NCBI GenBank assembly: GCA_013306675.1
Contig: JABLUY010000004.1
Coordinates: 317,082 to 377,920 of the forward strand
Length of the DNA stretch: 60,839 bases
Source of the DNA: Thraustochytrium sp. TN22
Lineage: Eukaryota; Sar; Bigyra; Thraustochytrida; Thraustochytriidae
Direction of reading: 5' to 3'
Shown here: piece after piece, positions 50,201 to 60,661 of the stretch
Layout: each line of letters opens with the position of its first letter
Numbering within the stretch: the stretch's first letter is position 1
The notes under the pieces: model-generated
Told to the model about the DNA's origin: nothing
The model's database searches: none
What the model saw: only the letters and a program-made list of their open reading frames with translations
Program-made: the position numbers and the translations under genes

Positions 50201-53200
50201 CCGTGGACCTTTCGGAGCACCGAGCACGAATCGATGAACAGCTGCGCCGCGCGCAGGAGTGCATCGCCAAGGTGCGCGACGCTGTGCCGCGCGGTGCCAA
50301 GAACACGCGCGGCGGCGTCGACGTGGAAAAGATGGAACTCGAGACCCTTCGCGCTCTCAAGGACGAGGCCGTCTCCATCGGCATCAAGCAGGACGACGTG
50401 GACGAGATGCAGCGCATCGTGGACGAGGCCGACAGCTGGAAGACGCGCGCCAAGGCGGCGCTTGAAGACGCAGACGCCGTGGACGCTGAGGTGCTAACCT
50501 CGCTCGTCTCCGAGGCCGACGCACTGCCGGTCATCATGCCGGAGACAGAGTTTCTCGAGGCCCAGGCCGAGAGCAAGGCGCTTTGCGACAAGATTCGCGC
50601 CACCATCGACACGCGCACGGCCTCGCTGCGCGACCTGACGCGCCTTCAGCTCAAGCTCACCAAGATGCGCAAGGTGCTGCAGGCGGGCGCCCAGCCCAAG
50701 AGCATTGATGCCGGCAAGTGCGAGAACCAGGTGCGCGTCCTGGTAAACCGCGCCGAGGACTGGATCCGCCGGGCGCACTTTCTGTGTCGCGTGGTACGCG
50801 ACGAGGATTTTGGCACGGAGGACAAGACCAAGCCCAAGAAGCGCAAGCGCAGCCACAAGAGGGCGGCCGCGCCCAAGGCCAAGCTTCAGGGCCCCTTTGC
50901 TGCGTACGAGCGCGTCACCTTCCGCCTCTTTGCCGAGTTCTACCACGAGGGCGCCGAGATGGGCGTCGACCTGAAGCTCCCGCTCCAGGACCTCGTGCAG
51001 CTGCGTCAGGAGCTCCAGGTCACCAAGGACCATCTGCGTGCCTTTGCGGCGCGCTGCGGTCTGCGCGGCGACCCCGAGGCGCTCTTCTCCGAGGGCGACG
51101 CTGAGACGCTCATCCCGACCAAGCTGGATCCATCTGAGGATGACATGGATGTCGACGAGGCTGCGGCGAAGCGCAGCAAGGCTGATGACGACGACGCTGC
51201 GGCAGCGGCGGTGGAAGACGACGAAGACGAGGATGACCAGGACCAGGACCAGGACCAGGACCAGGACCAGGACCAGCAGGACGAGGATCAGGATCAGGAC
51301 GAGGAGGCCTCGCCCGTCCCGTCGGCCGCCGAGGATGGCAAGGAGCAGCCAGCGGACCGCTCCGCTGGCGCTGTCCCTGGCACCACCGGGGATGAGAGTG
51401 TCAAGCCGTCGCTGACGGACATCAAAGCGCAGCTGGATGCCTGCTTCATGGTGAGCGTGGTGACGGCGGAGGAGCGCGTTTTGCGCGAGGGCTACGAAGC
51501 GGCGTGTCGGTGGGTGGCCCGTGCCCTGGCGCTGGTTCCGCAAAAGCGCGAGGCGTGGGAGGCCGCCGTGGCGCCGGCCGCTGTCGAGGCGGACGCGACG
51601 GACTCGTCCGTGGAGTCTATCGAAGAGCTCCTAGAGGCGACGCCCAGCCTGCTCGTGGACGTGAGCGACCTGGCGGACGCGCTCCGCGAAACGCTGAACA
51701 GGATCAAGTCGTGGACCTCGCGCGCGGACGCCGTGGTCAGGGCGTACGAGGCTCTCTTGCCGCAGGTGGCCACGACGTGGACAGCGCCCGAGGACGAGGA
51801 CGCGCTGGACGAGGGCGAGGCGAAGGCCGAGGGCGGCGCCTTGCAGCAGGACGAACTGGACGCCGTCAAGGTGGCGCTCGGCATGGATGCCACCTTGGGC
51901 CGTAGCAAGCGCGAGACGGTTAAAAAACGCGCCACGAACGGCGGCAGCGCGAACCGGCCGGGCAGCGTCGCGGCGGCTGCTGCGGCCCGCGCGCAGGAGG
52001 AGCTGGAGCGTGACACCAAGCTGGGGCTCGTGCCGCGCAAGGAGGAGGCAACGGAGTGGGCTGAGCTGGACGCCTCGTTGGAGAAGATCGTCAGAGAGCG
52101 CTTTGCATCCATCCCCAGGCCGACTCACGAGGTTGAGTGGGACATTCCGCTGGACGCCTTTCAGGTGGCGGGCGACATTGCGGCAGAGGACAGTGGTGCG
52201 AGCGATGAAGGTGCAGATGCGGATGAAGGTGCAGACGTGGACGAAGACGAAGACGCGGACGCAGACGCGGACGCGGACGCAGACGCAGACGCAGACGCAG
52301 ACATGGCAGGTTCCGAGGCCGAGGGCGAAGGCGAAGGCGAGGACAAGAAGCTGCCGGAGGTGAGCGCCGGCGAGAGCGGTGGCGCAGTGGCGCCCGAGCC
52401 GGTGGTGCTCTTCCCCGAGGCGCTCAAGTCGGTGCTGGCGGACGCGCGCGCGCTGCGCAAGGAGCTGGAGAGCGCCACGGTGATGGAGGTGGCGGACCGC
52501 GAGGTTAGCGTGCGCAAGGTGCGGTGGCTTGCCGAGGCAAGTGACTTTTTGGACCGGGTAAGCGAGGCGCTGAGCCCGACTTCGGCGGCCAGCATGGACG
52601 AGGTGCGCGGTCTGATCGAGGAGGGCCTGGAGCTGCAAAACTCGGAGGCGTCCTCGGCAGAGGACGGCGGCACTGGCAGTGCAACCTGCATCGCGGACAG
52701 CGTGGAGCACCGCGGCAAGGCGTACTCGGTGAGCGGGTGCGCGCGGCGCGCGACGCGGCGGCTGCAACGCGTGGGACGCAATGTGTCGGCGTGGAACCAG
52801 CTGGCGCAGCGGCGGCTGGCGCAAGCCAAGTCGGTCGCCGGGTACCTTACGGTGCGCGTGCTGTTGGAGATGAAACTAGAGCGCGGGCTGTACCCCCGGC
52901 CGCCAGCAGAGACGGAGGCGCGCGCGGAGCTGAGGAAGCTGACGCTTTGGCTGCGCGAGGCTCGGCTGCGGCTCACAAGCCGCGAGGACCTCCGCACGGC
53001 GGACGAGCTGGAGGCGCTGGCCGTGGAAGGCAGCAAGTTCAAGGTGACCTTTGGCGAGGCGCGCGAACTGCGGTCGGCCCTGCGGCGCGCACGGTCCTGG
53101 GTCGCGGAGCTCAAGCGCACCGGTATCGAGCGCGGCGAGGCAAGCTTGGCGCAACTCAAGCTGATGCTGGACGCGGCGCAGAGCATCCCGGTGGATCTGA

Positions 53201-54317
53201 GCGAGCACACGACGGTGCTGGAGCAGGCGACGCGCGTGTACTGCGTCTGCCGGCGTGGATTCACGGAGGAGATGCTGGAGTGCTCATACTGCGAAGAGTG
53301 GTTCCACATTGGGTGCGTGAACGTCTCCCCCACCCATGCGAAGCGATGCGCGCGGTACTGCTGCCCGCTTTGCGCCGGTAGCCGCACGGCGCGCGCTCTG
53401 CTGGGCTTGGCGCGTGCGGCCATCTCGCGCGTGCGCGTGTCATGGGCGGCGCGCGTGGCGCGCGATCCGGAAGCGGCGCTGCAACCGAGTTTGCTGCGCG
53501 ACTTCGCGAGCTGGGTCGAGGATGCTGCGCCGCTCGTGGACAAAATCGTGGCTGCAGGCGATGGCCCATACGACACGTCGCTCTTCAGGGAAGCCGAGAA
53601 GCTCACGCTGGACAGGCCGTTTCATGATGGGCCCATTCGAGGTGCCGACTTTGAACACATCCGGACCGCCCTGATCTTCCGCCTATGGTCGGGCGAGACG
53701 ATCCAGCGCCTGCGCGGTGTGCAGGTGAGCGACGAGACCTTTGCCTTGGTACGGAATGCTGCGACAAACGTACCGCAGGCCTGCTGGAGTGAGCTGTACA
53801 GGTTCGTGAACAGCGTCTTTCGGCGCACGATGTCGTGGCGCCAGCGCGCCAACAACGTGCTGTCGACGCCCGAGACCCGCCTTTCGCGCGAGGAGCTCAT
53901 CAAGGACCTTGAGGGCCTGCTTGCCACCGCGCGCACCTTCCCGACCACCATGCCGGAGGAGAAGCAGATCCAGTCCGTTCTGGAGGACGGCGCCCACCGC
54001 TACTGCCTCTGTCGCGGGCTCAACGACGGCTCTCTCATGGTGGGCTGCGAGTACTGCGATAAGTGGTACCACGTTCGTTGCTGCCAGATGCCAGAGGACG
54101 TGCCCATTGAGAAGCTTGACAGCTGGATGTGCCCTCCCTGCCACAAGGAGCGGGGCCTGATTTATCGCCCGGCGTACACGGTCCGCGAGTCCATGGAGGC
54201 CAAGGGCTTGACGTTCCATGGTGAGGGCGAGGGCGACGAGGAGAAGAGCGATGTGCAAGTTCGCAACGGTGACGTCTCCAAGGCGATCGCCGATGTTGCT
54301 GGCGAGGCTACGAAAAT

Positions 54318-54352
<35 letters not shown>

Positions 54353-54549
54353 AGAAGGAGGAGGAAGAGAACGAAGCGGAGGGGGGCAAGGGCGCCGCCC
54401 TGACCGCCGCCGCCGCTGCTGCTGGAGCCAAGACGCAAAGTGCCGTCGACGCAAACGAGTACGATGTCGCGGCTTCCGGGGCTCAGAAAAAGGAGACGTC
54501 AGGCGGAGCTGTCAAGGCCGCCTCCAGTTCAGCCGAGATGGCCCCGTAG
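47293..54549 (+). CDS. giant ELM2-like / PLU-1-like / double PHD-finger chromatin protein
   Basis: 2418 residues from ATG MGADGAAAAD (the frame extends 7 codons upstream from TTG). Residues 1-400: Ala-rich and extreme acidic tracts (long Asp runs) with a basic KKKKKKRNKSKNK block. About 425-612: ELM2-like region (YQAPLPTLRDRAEL, ending LHRCDYDVNRAKFLLL). About 700-1960: repeated helical units WIANAHDAVSL, ARAERVSGEIL, EAETWLARCEDA, RAEDWIRRAHFL and LRRARSWVAELKR, resembling the PLU-1-like region of KDM5 demethylases. PHD finger 1 starts at 1983 (YCVCRRG, CSYCEEWFHIGC) and PHD finger 2 at 2237 (YCLCRG, CEYCDKWYHVRCC), both with Cys4-His-Cys3 ligands. No JmjC, JmjN or ARID is present, so it is not a demethylase as encoded. 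Likely a nuclear histone-reading scaffold. It ends in poly-Gln/Glu/Ala. Confidence 0.85.
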
Positions 54550-54821
54550 GAGAAGATGTGTAAGAAGGGCGGCCGGGAGCAGCAGGCTACCTAGGACCGC
54601 AGGGACGCGCCATTCTACTCCCCCCATTGCCACGTCCATGGCCTCGGACTTGAAGGAGGTCTTGCGTACCAGTTTATTCGATCAGAAAATTCTTCTTTCT
54701 TCTTTGGAAAAGTTGATGGGTTTGGAAAGCCCTTGATGTGACGAAAAGATACACAGGCAAGGACGCAAGCAGGCAGTCAGGCAGACAGACAAACCATTCG
54801 TCCACTTCCAAACAACACTGG
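54550..54821. other. 3' flank of PHD gene
   Basis: Convergent spacer with no gene seen. Confidence 0.4.
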
Positions 54822-54930
54822 TGACATGACATGACATGACACGAGATGACATGGCATGACATGACACGAGATGGCATGGCATGGCATGGCATGGCATGGC
54901 ATGGCATGGCATGGCATGGCATGGCATGAC
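54822..54930 (+). repeat. (atgac/atggc)n pentanucleotide repeat
   Basis: About 21 units, grading from atgac to pure atggc, less than 100 bp beyond the transporter stop codon on the opposite strand. Confidence 0.9.
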
Positions 54931-55024
54931 ATGCAGGCATGACATGCAGGCAGGCTGCAGGCTTGGCAGCCTGACAGCAGCAGGGCAGGTGGGTTGCAGA
55001 CTCTGAGTCTCTGAAGAAATGCTC

Positions 55025-56578
55025 TCACTCGCGCACGTTGCGCAGAGTAAGGGAAGAGAGGAGGACAAAGAAAGCACCGACGGCGAGGAGGCCGACGTAG
55101 CCGCGGTGCGCATAGACATCGGGCTCGTCGGTGGAGCCAAGAAAGTAGAGGAGCGGGCCGGAGATGACGGGGCCGAGCGTGGAGCCGAGAAAGGCGGCAA
55201 CGCCCCACACGCCGAGTGCCTGGGCGGCGCCCTCGTCACGGTCGGGGATCTTGTCGCAGCCGAGCGCGTAGTCGACGCTGAGGTAAGTGCCGGTGGCGGC
55301 GCCGAAGAGCGCGCTCCAGGCATAAATGTGCCACAGCTCGGTGGCGAAGCCCCAGCCGAGGTAGACGAGGGCCATGAGTGCGCAGGAGAGGTAGACGAGC
55401 GGGCGACGGCCGACGCGGTCGCTGAGGGAGCCGCATGGCACAGCAACGACGGCGGTGCAGAGGAGCGTGATGACGGAGACCATGGCGGTCTTCTCCTTGG
55501 CATCATCGGCCGAGACGTGGATGATGTCGCGGATAAAGTACTGCATGAAGACCTGCACGGAGATGCCCATGTAGTAGAGCAGGCGGGAGACCCACACCCA
55601 GAAGAAGTCGCGGTTGGTCTCAAGCGACTCGAAGTAGACGTTGAAGACGTCGCGGCACTCGAGCGACTCGGAGGGCGCGGGGCGCGGCGTCTCGCGCACG
55701 ACGAGCAGCGTGACGAAGCAGCAGAGGCCGAGCCAGCCGGCGTAGACGGTGAAGGGCTCGACCATGAGGAAGCCGATCATCCAGACGCCGACGAGCGAGC
55801 CGAGCGCGTTCATGACGGCCATGATGCCACTGGCCTGGCCAATCTGGCTCTCGGAGACGAGGTCCGGGATGAGGCCGGCGTAGGCGGCGAAGCACACGTT
55901 GAGCGAGAGGTTGAGCGTGACGAAGGCCACCACGTAGAGGTTGCGCGCCGCGGCGAGCTCGCCGCTGGCCTCCTTGCCGGAGCTGGCGAGGTCCTCCTCG
56001 GAGTCGCCCAGGCCGTGCGCCACGAACCAGAGCACGGCGAGCGCCAGCAGCGAGACGGCCGTGCCGACGACGATAAAGGGCCTGCGCCGGCCAAAGGGCG
56101 AGCTCATGCGGTCCGAGAAGAGCCCCGCGACGGGGCAGATGAGCTGCGTCGCGCCGGCCAGCCCCAGCATGGACGCCAGCCCGACGGCCTGGCTCCCTGG
56201 AAAGAGCGTCGCGCACTGCTTCGGAAGCACCAGCATGAACATGCTCACCTGGATCAGCCCGTAGGCGCCCACGAACGAGTTCATGATGACCAGCTCCACC
56301 AGCGTCACCAGGCGCTCCTCCGCCTCCTCCAGCGCGCTCAGCTTGCTGGACCTGCGCCTGCGGAAGCCGCCGCCATTGCTGCCGCCGCCATTGCTGCCGC
56401 CGCCATTGCTGCCGCCGGTGCTGCCCTCGCCGTCCTCCAGCAGCAGGCCGCCGTCGCCCAGCGCGCCGCCCACGCCGCCGCCGTCCAGCCGCGCCACGGC
56501 CGGCGCCGGCTCGCCGTCGCGCGCCAGCAGCCGCGACTCCTCGCTCGACACGCCGCGCGCGCGCGCGCCCGTCGCCAT
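55025..56578 (-). CDS. MFS transporter, SLC45/sucrose-transporter type
   Basis: 517 residues from ATG MATGARARG. Residues 1-85 are a hydrophilic cytosolic tail with SNGGG repeats. About twelve hydrophobic helices follow. The loop 2-3 signature GLFSDRMSSPFGRRRPFIVV is the GxxSDRxxSxxGRRRPF form typical of the GPH/SLC45 and plant sucrose transporters. The second half carries the matching motif GSLSDRVGRRPLVYLS. Other conserved stretches: QIGQASGIMAVMNALGSLVG, YYMGISVQVFMQYFIRDI and ALGVWGVAAFLGSTLGPVISG. Proton-coupled sugar uptake is likely but the substrate is unproven; other GPH-type substrates are possible. Plasma or vacuolar membrane. The frame runs upstream to 56752 without a better ATG. 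Confidence 0.85.
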   Translation of the reverse strand: MATGARARGVSSEESRLLARDGEPAPAVARLDGGGVGGALGDGGLLLEDGEGSTGGSNGGGSNGGGSNGGGFRRRRSSKLSALEEAEERLVTLVELVIMNSFVGAYGLIQVSMFMLVLPKQCATLFPGSQAVGLASMLGLAGATQLICPVAGLFSDRMSSPFGRRRPFIVVGTAVSLLALAVLWFVAHGLGDSEEDLASSGKEASGELAAARNLYVVAFVTLNLSLNVCFAAYAGLIPDLVSESQIGQASGIMAVMNALGSLVGVWMIGFLMVEPFTVYAGWLGLCCFVTLLVVRETPRPAPSESLECRDVFNVYFESLETNRDFFWVWVSRLLYYMGISVQVFMQYFIRDIIHVSADDAKEKTAMVSVITLLCTAVVAVPCGSLSDRVGRRPLVYLSCALMALVYLGWGFATELWHIYAWSALFGAATGTYLSVDYALGCDKIPDRDEGAAQALGVWGVAAFLGSTLGPVISGPLLYFLGSTDEPDVYAHRGYVGLLAVGAFFVLLSSLTLRNVRE

Positions 56579-57487
56579 CTCGCCGCTGCGCCGCTGCGCC
56601 GCCGCGCCGCTCCGCGCCGCGCCGCGCCGCGCCGCGCCGTCCGCGTCTGCCGCGCGCGCGCCGCCGCCGTCACGCCGACGCCGACTTGGAGGCGGCGCGA
56701 GGCAGAGACGCTCTTCAAGTTCAAGTTGAGTTGCGCCTCTCGTCAATGTCAATGTCTAACTTACAAGCAACCATGGCAACTCGAACTCGAAGAACTTGAA
56801 GAGGTGTTGACCTCGAGGAAGCTGAGAGTTGTTGAGTGGAACTCGGAGCTTGAACACGCGCACTGCCAGTGGCACTGGCACTTGCACTGGCAGGGCGAAA
56901 CAGCCTGACAGGGAGCACGCGCTCGCGGTCAACTTCAAGTTGGCGCCCGCAGGCGTGGAGGCTTGACGAAGGAACATCGGCACGCCAACGTGACCTGGAG
57001 AGCCTTGGAAGGGAAGAGCGAGCCCGAGGCAGAGAGAGCAAGGCGGAGCAACCACGAACAGAGTGGACCGGGGTACGGCCAGGGCAAGAAGGAAAATGAA
57101 GAAGAGGTGGTGGGCGACAAGAAAAGAAGCGACGAGAAGAGACAAGAGACTGGCCGCCAGAGGCCGCTGTCGATGGCGGAAAGCACTGGCAGAACAAGAT
57201 ACAGGCAGAGACCTTGCCCAAGCCAAGCCAAGATAAGCCAAGCCAAGCCAAGCCAAGACTCTAAGCTAGCTAGACAAGCCAAGAGGGCGACACGCGGCAA
57301 GTCAAGCCAAGAAAGCGCGGCAAGCCAAGATGCGACATCACGCTCGCCACCACTGCGCGCTGTGCTGCGCGGAAGCCGCCAACTTGAAATGCGCCGCCCA
57401 CTGGCAAAGGCACAACTTGAAATCACCAACAAGAATCAACATCAATAGAATCTTTGGGCGCCGGCCCCCGCAAGCAAAGCGCAGGCG
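56579..57487. promoter_or_regulatory. transporter promoter with clustered CAACTTGAA and CACTGGCAG words
   Basis: TTCAAGTTCAAGTTG at 56714 (136 bp upstream of the ATG), AACTTGAA at 56793, TTCAAGTTG at 56934, CAACTTGAAATGCG at 57380 and CAACTTGAAAT at 57413. CACTGGCAG/CTGCCAGTG copies lie at 56861-56893, 57184 and 57399. A (ccaag)n run is at 57225-57260. No gene is seen; this is the densest motif cluster in the window. Confidence 0.5.
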
Positions 57488-60400
57488 TCAGCCAGCGACG
57501 ACGCGGCGGATGAGCTCCGCGTAAAACGCATCCTCCTCGTAGAAGAGGCGGCGAAAGGCGAGGGACTGGACCCGGTTGAAGAGGCCGTCCACGGGCGACG
57601 TGCGAATGTACGCGGAGAAGTCGACGTACTCGACGAGGCGGTTGGGCTCGGAGATGTGGACGGCGAGGATCTTCTTGCTCCTCCGAGTTGATGGGACCGG
57701 CCATGGGCCTGGTCCTCCTTCGGCGAGACCAGGTCCTGGAAGTTCTCGCGCCCCACCACCTCGCGCATGTCGAAGACCACCACGTACAGGCCCTTGTCCG
57801 TGAGGAAGATGTGGTGCAGCGCTTAAAGCACCTGCTGGCCGCCGTAGTCCCAGATCGAGAAGCTCACGTCCGGCCCCGCGCCCGCCGCCGCCGACGCGTC
57901 GCCGCGCAGCGCCGCCCGGTCCGCCTCCGTCAGCTGGAACCGCGCCGCCGTCTCCTCCTCCGACAGCACCGGGGCCGCCAGCGCCGCCGACGCAGCGGAT
58001 GATGACGACGACGACGCACCGCGCCCGCCCGACACGCGCCGCAGCACGCTCGCCAGGGCACGGCTCCGCCGCGCCGCGCGCGACAGCAGCAGCGCGCGCG
58101 CGGCCTTGCGCACCTGCAGGTCCACCTCGCCCAGCTTCGACGGCACCAACTCCAGGCCGTCGCCCTGCGCGCGCGTCTGCCGCACCTCCGCCACCTCCGT
58201 CAACATGTACTCCGCCACCGGCGCCTGCCCGCACAGCGAACGCACCGTCGAAGACTTGCCCGACCCGCCCTGGCCCACCACCATCAGCTTGCACCGCCCC
58301 CACGGCTGCGTCCCGCCACCGCGCACCACCTCCAACACCACCAACGCGCATCGTTCTCCACGCCCACCGGCTCCTCCGCGGGCACCGGGTTCGCCCTGTT
58401 GCGCACAAGAGCCGCCTTGATCTTGGGCACGATCGACGAGTCCCTTATGTCATCGTTGTCGTCGAGGCTGCGTTTGGGGGGGGGGGGAGCAAGATCGTGT
58501 CGCGACACCGCAAAAAGCCGTCCGTCAGCCACTCCTTCTCCTCACGATGGGCGACATGATTGCCAGGCATTGGCGGGCAAAAGGGACCTACTCTAGAACC
58601 GTGAGCCAGAGGTTCTCCTCGAGGGCCCCGGCCAGCGCCTCCGCGCCAGCGTTGCCGATCTTGTTGCTATAAAGGCTGACCTCACGCAGCAGCAGTGGCC
58701 CCTCTCGTCAGCCGTCACTCACTCACTTGCTTGCTCGCTGGCTGTCGCGAGTGCGCCACTGAGCGGGAGCTGCGCTGCGCAAGCGGCACGGCCGATGCAA
58801 CACAGCTCCACTCCACTCCAACTCACTAGAGCTCCTTCAACGACCTGTTGCGCCCCAGCGCGCGCGCAAGCGCCTGCGCGCCCTTGTCGCCGATGCCGTT
58901 CCTTCCGAGCCTGCGATTCCAAGAACACGAGCGCGCACTCGTCAGTCAGTTTCCTTCTTCCTTCTTCTCTCTCTCACTGCGCGCCCGACGCAGTGACGCA
59001 CCACAGGACCTCGATGGTCGCGCTGGCCTCCAGCCAGCCCGCCACCGCCTCGGCGCCCGCGTCGCCGATGGAGTTGCTGTAGAGGCTGTGGCCCGAGAGC
59101 AAAGACGGCAGGGAGGGCGGCACGCACGCAGTTCGTCAGTCGGTCTCCGGTTCTCTGCCGCTGGCTGGGGCGCTCGCGGGGGCGCTCGCTCGTCACGAGG
59201 CCGCCTTGCCTTGCCTTGCCTTGCCTTGCCTTGCCTCGCCTTGCTTTGCTTTAGTCTGCCTGCCGGGCGCAAGCGCGAGCCGTGGCAAAGACATGGCATG
59301 TCAAGCCAGGGCGCGGGTCGGCAGCACGGCGACGCGCAAGCGGTAAAGTCAAGTCGCCGCCACGCGGGCAGCATCTAGCGAGCGTGCATCGAGCGGCACG
59401 GCCGACGCAACACAGCTCCGCTCCACTCCAACTCACCGAAGCGTCTTCAACGACCTGTTGCGCCCCAGCGCGCGCGCAAGCCCCTGCGCGCCCTCCTCGC
59501 CGATGCCGTTGTTTGAGAGCCTGCGATTCCAAAAAACGCGAGTGTGCCCTCGTCAGTCAGCCCGCCCGTGGCCGCCTCTTTCCTTCTTTCCTTGTTTCTT
59601 CTTTTCTCTCTCTCCCACTGCGCGCCCGACGCAGTGACGCACCCTAGCTCCTCGATGGTGGCGCTGGCCTCCAGCCAGCCCGCCACCGCCTCGGCGCCCG
59701 CGTTGCCAATGGAGTTGCCGCTGAGGCTTTGGTCCGAGAGCAAAGACGCCAGGGCGGCACGCGCGCGCAGTTCGTCAGTCGGTCTCCGGTTCTCTGCCGC
59801 TGGGGCGCTCGCCGGCTGGCGGGCTGCTAGGGCGCGCGCGCTGGGACGCTCGCGGAGGCCGCCTTGCCTTGCGTTGCATTCCCTCGCCGCGCCCGCCACG
59901 CGCGCGCCGGCGGGGCGCTGCGCTGCGCTCCGGCCAACTCACCTGAGAGACGTGAGTGCCGTGTTGCCCTGGAGCGCCTCCACAACGGCGATCGCGCCCG
60001 CGGTGCCGATGTCGTCATCGCCGAGGCTGCGTTCCGCGAGAAGTGGCCAAGCGCGCAGGTCGTGCGTGAGTCTGTCTGTCTGCTACGATACAACAATGTC
60101 TTTCAAGTTCGTTTGGTCGGTTCTCCCGCGGCCAAGCCGGCGCTACCACTTTTGGTATGCTCGCCTTTTCGGTGCCGGACTCGCGCGCGCCAAGCCAAGC
60201 CAAGCCAAGCCAAGCCGTGCCGAGCCGAGCCGGGCCGGCGCGGGAGCGCTTCACCCGCGCAGCCTGATGATGAGTGCCAACTCACTGAAGGTGCGCGACC
60301 CTCGTCTTGCCCTTGAGCGCCTCCGCCAGCCTGAGGGCGCCCGCCTCGCCGATGGGATCGCCATTGAATCTGCTCCCGCAATGAGATCAAGGGCCCGAGG

Positions 60401-60661
60401 AGGCATCCGTGGTCCGTCAGTCAGCCTGCCGGTCCGCGCCCTCGCCTCCTCCGCCTCCACGCGCAGCAGCGACCTCAGCCCAAGCGAGGCCATCCTGTTT
60501 GGCTGCCTGCGCGCCAGCCTGCCTGTCCGCCGGCCCGCTCTGTCTGCCTGCCCGAGGCGCCGCGCCGCGCGCCCGCCTCCTGGCGCAACGCACTTCTCAA
60601 TCCTGGTCTCGCCATTCTGCAAGGCCTCGACGGCCTCGGCCACCGAGTCGAACTTGGGCAT
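57488..60661 (-). pseudogene. LRR-Roc (Roco-like) gene, 3' part frameshifted
   Basis: Nine exons read downward: 60594-60661 (MPKFDSVAEAVEALQNGETR), then seven exons of exactly 84 nt (60286-60369, 59943-60026, 59643-59726, 59437-59520, 59002-59085, 58827-58910, 58592-58675), each one 28-residue leucine-rich repeat (such as LYSNSIGDAGAEAVAGWLEA) joined at phase 2. The last exon starts at 58467. It encodes DLDDNDDIRD, then loses frame near 58345. The Roc GTPase part then reads VVGQGGSGKSS (P-loop) and IWDYGGQQV (DxxG), hits TAA at 57823-57825 where Roco proteins have a Tyr (VFYALH), continues ALHHIFLTDKGLYVVVFD, and shifts again near 57690 before ending RRVVAG. COR and kinase domains are not seen. 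Roco proteins are multidomain signalling GTPases. Either a pseudogene or a poorly assembled gene. Confidence 0.75.
58795..59800 (-). repeat. tandem duplication of a two-exon LRR unit
   Basis: The segment with exons 6 and 7 (58827-59085) is nearly copied in exons 4 and 5 (59437-59726), including intron sequence: cacagctccgctccactcca, a pyrimidine-rich tcctt block, gcagtgacgcacc and cagtcggtctccggttctct all recur. This is a recent duplication of roughly 600 bp. Confidence 0.85.

Noticed and set aside
54822-54930. Telomere-like repeat
   Set aside because: The atggc/atgac unit is not a telomeric TTAGGG-type sequence and lies internally between genes.
57488-60661. LRRK-type kinase in the Roc gene
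   Set aside because: No COR or kinase sequence is visible before the stop at 57488.
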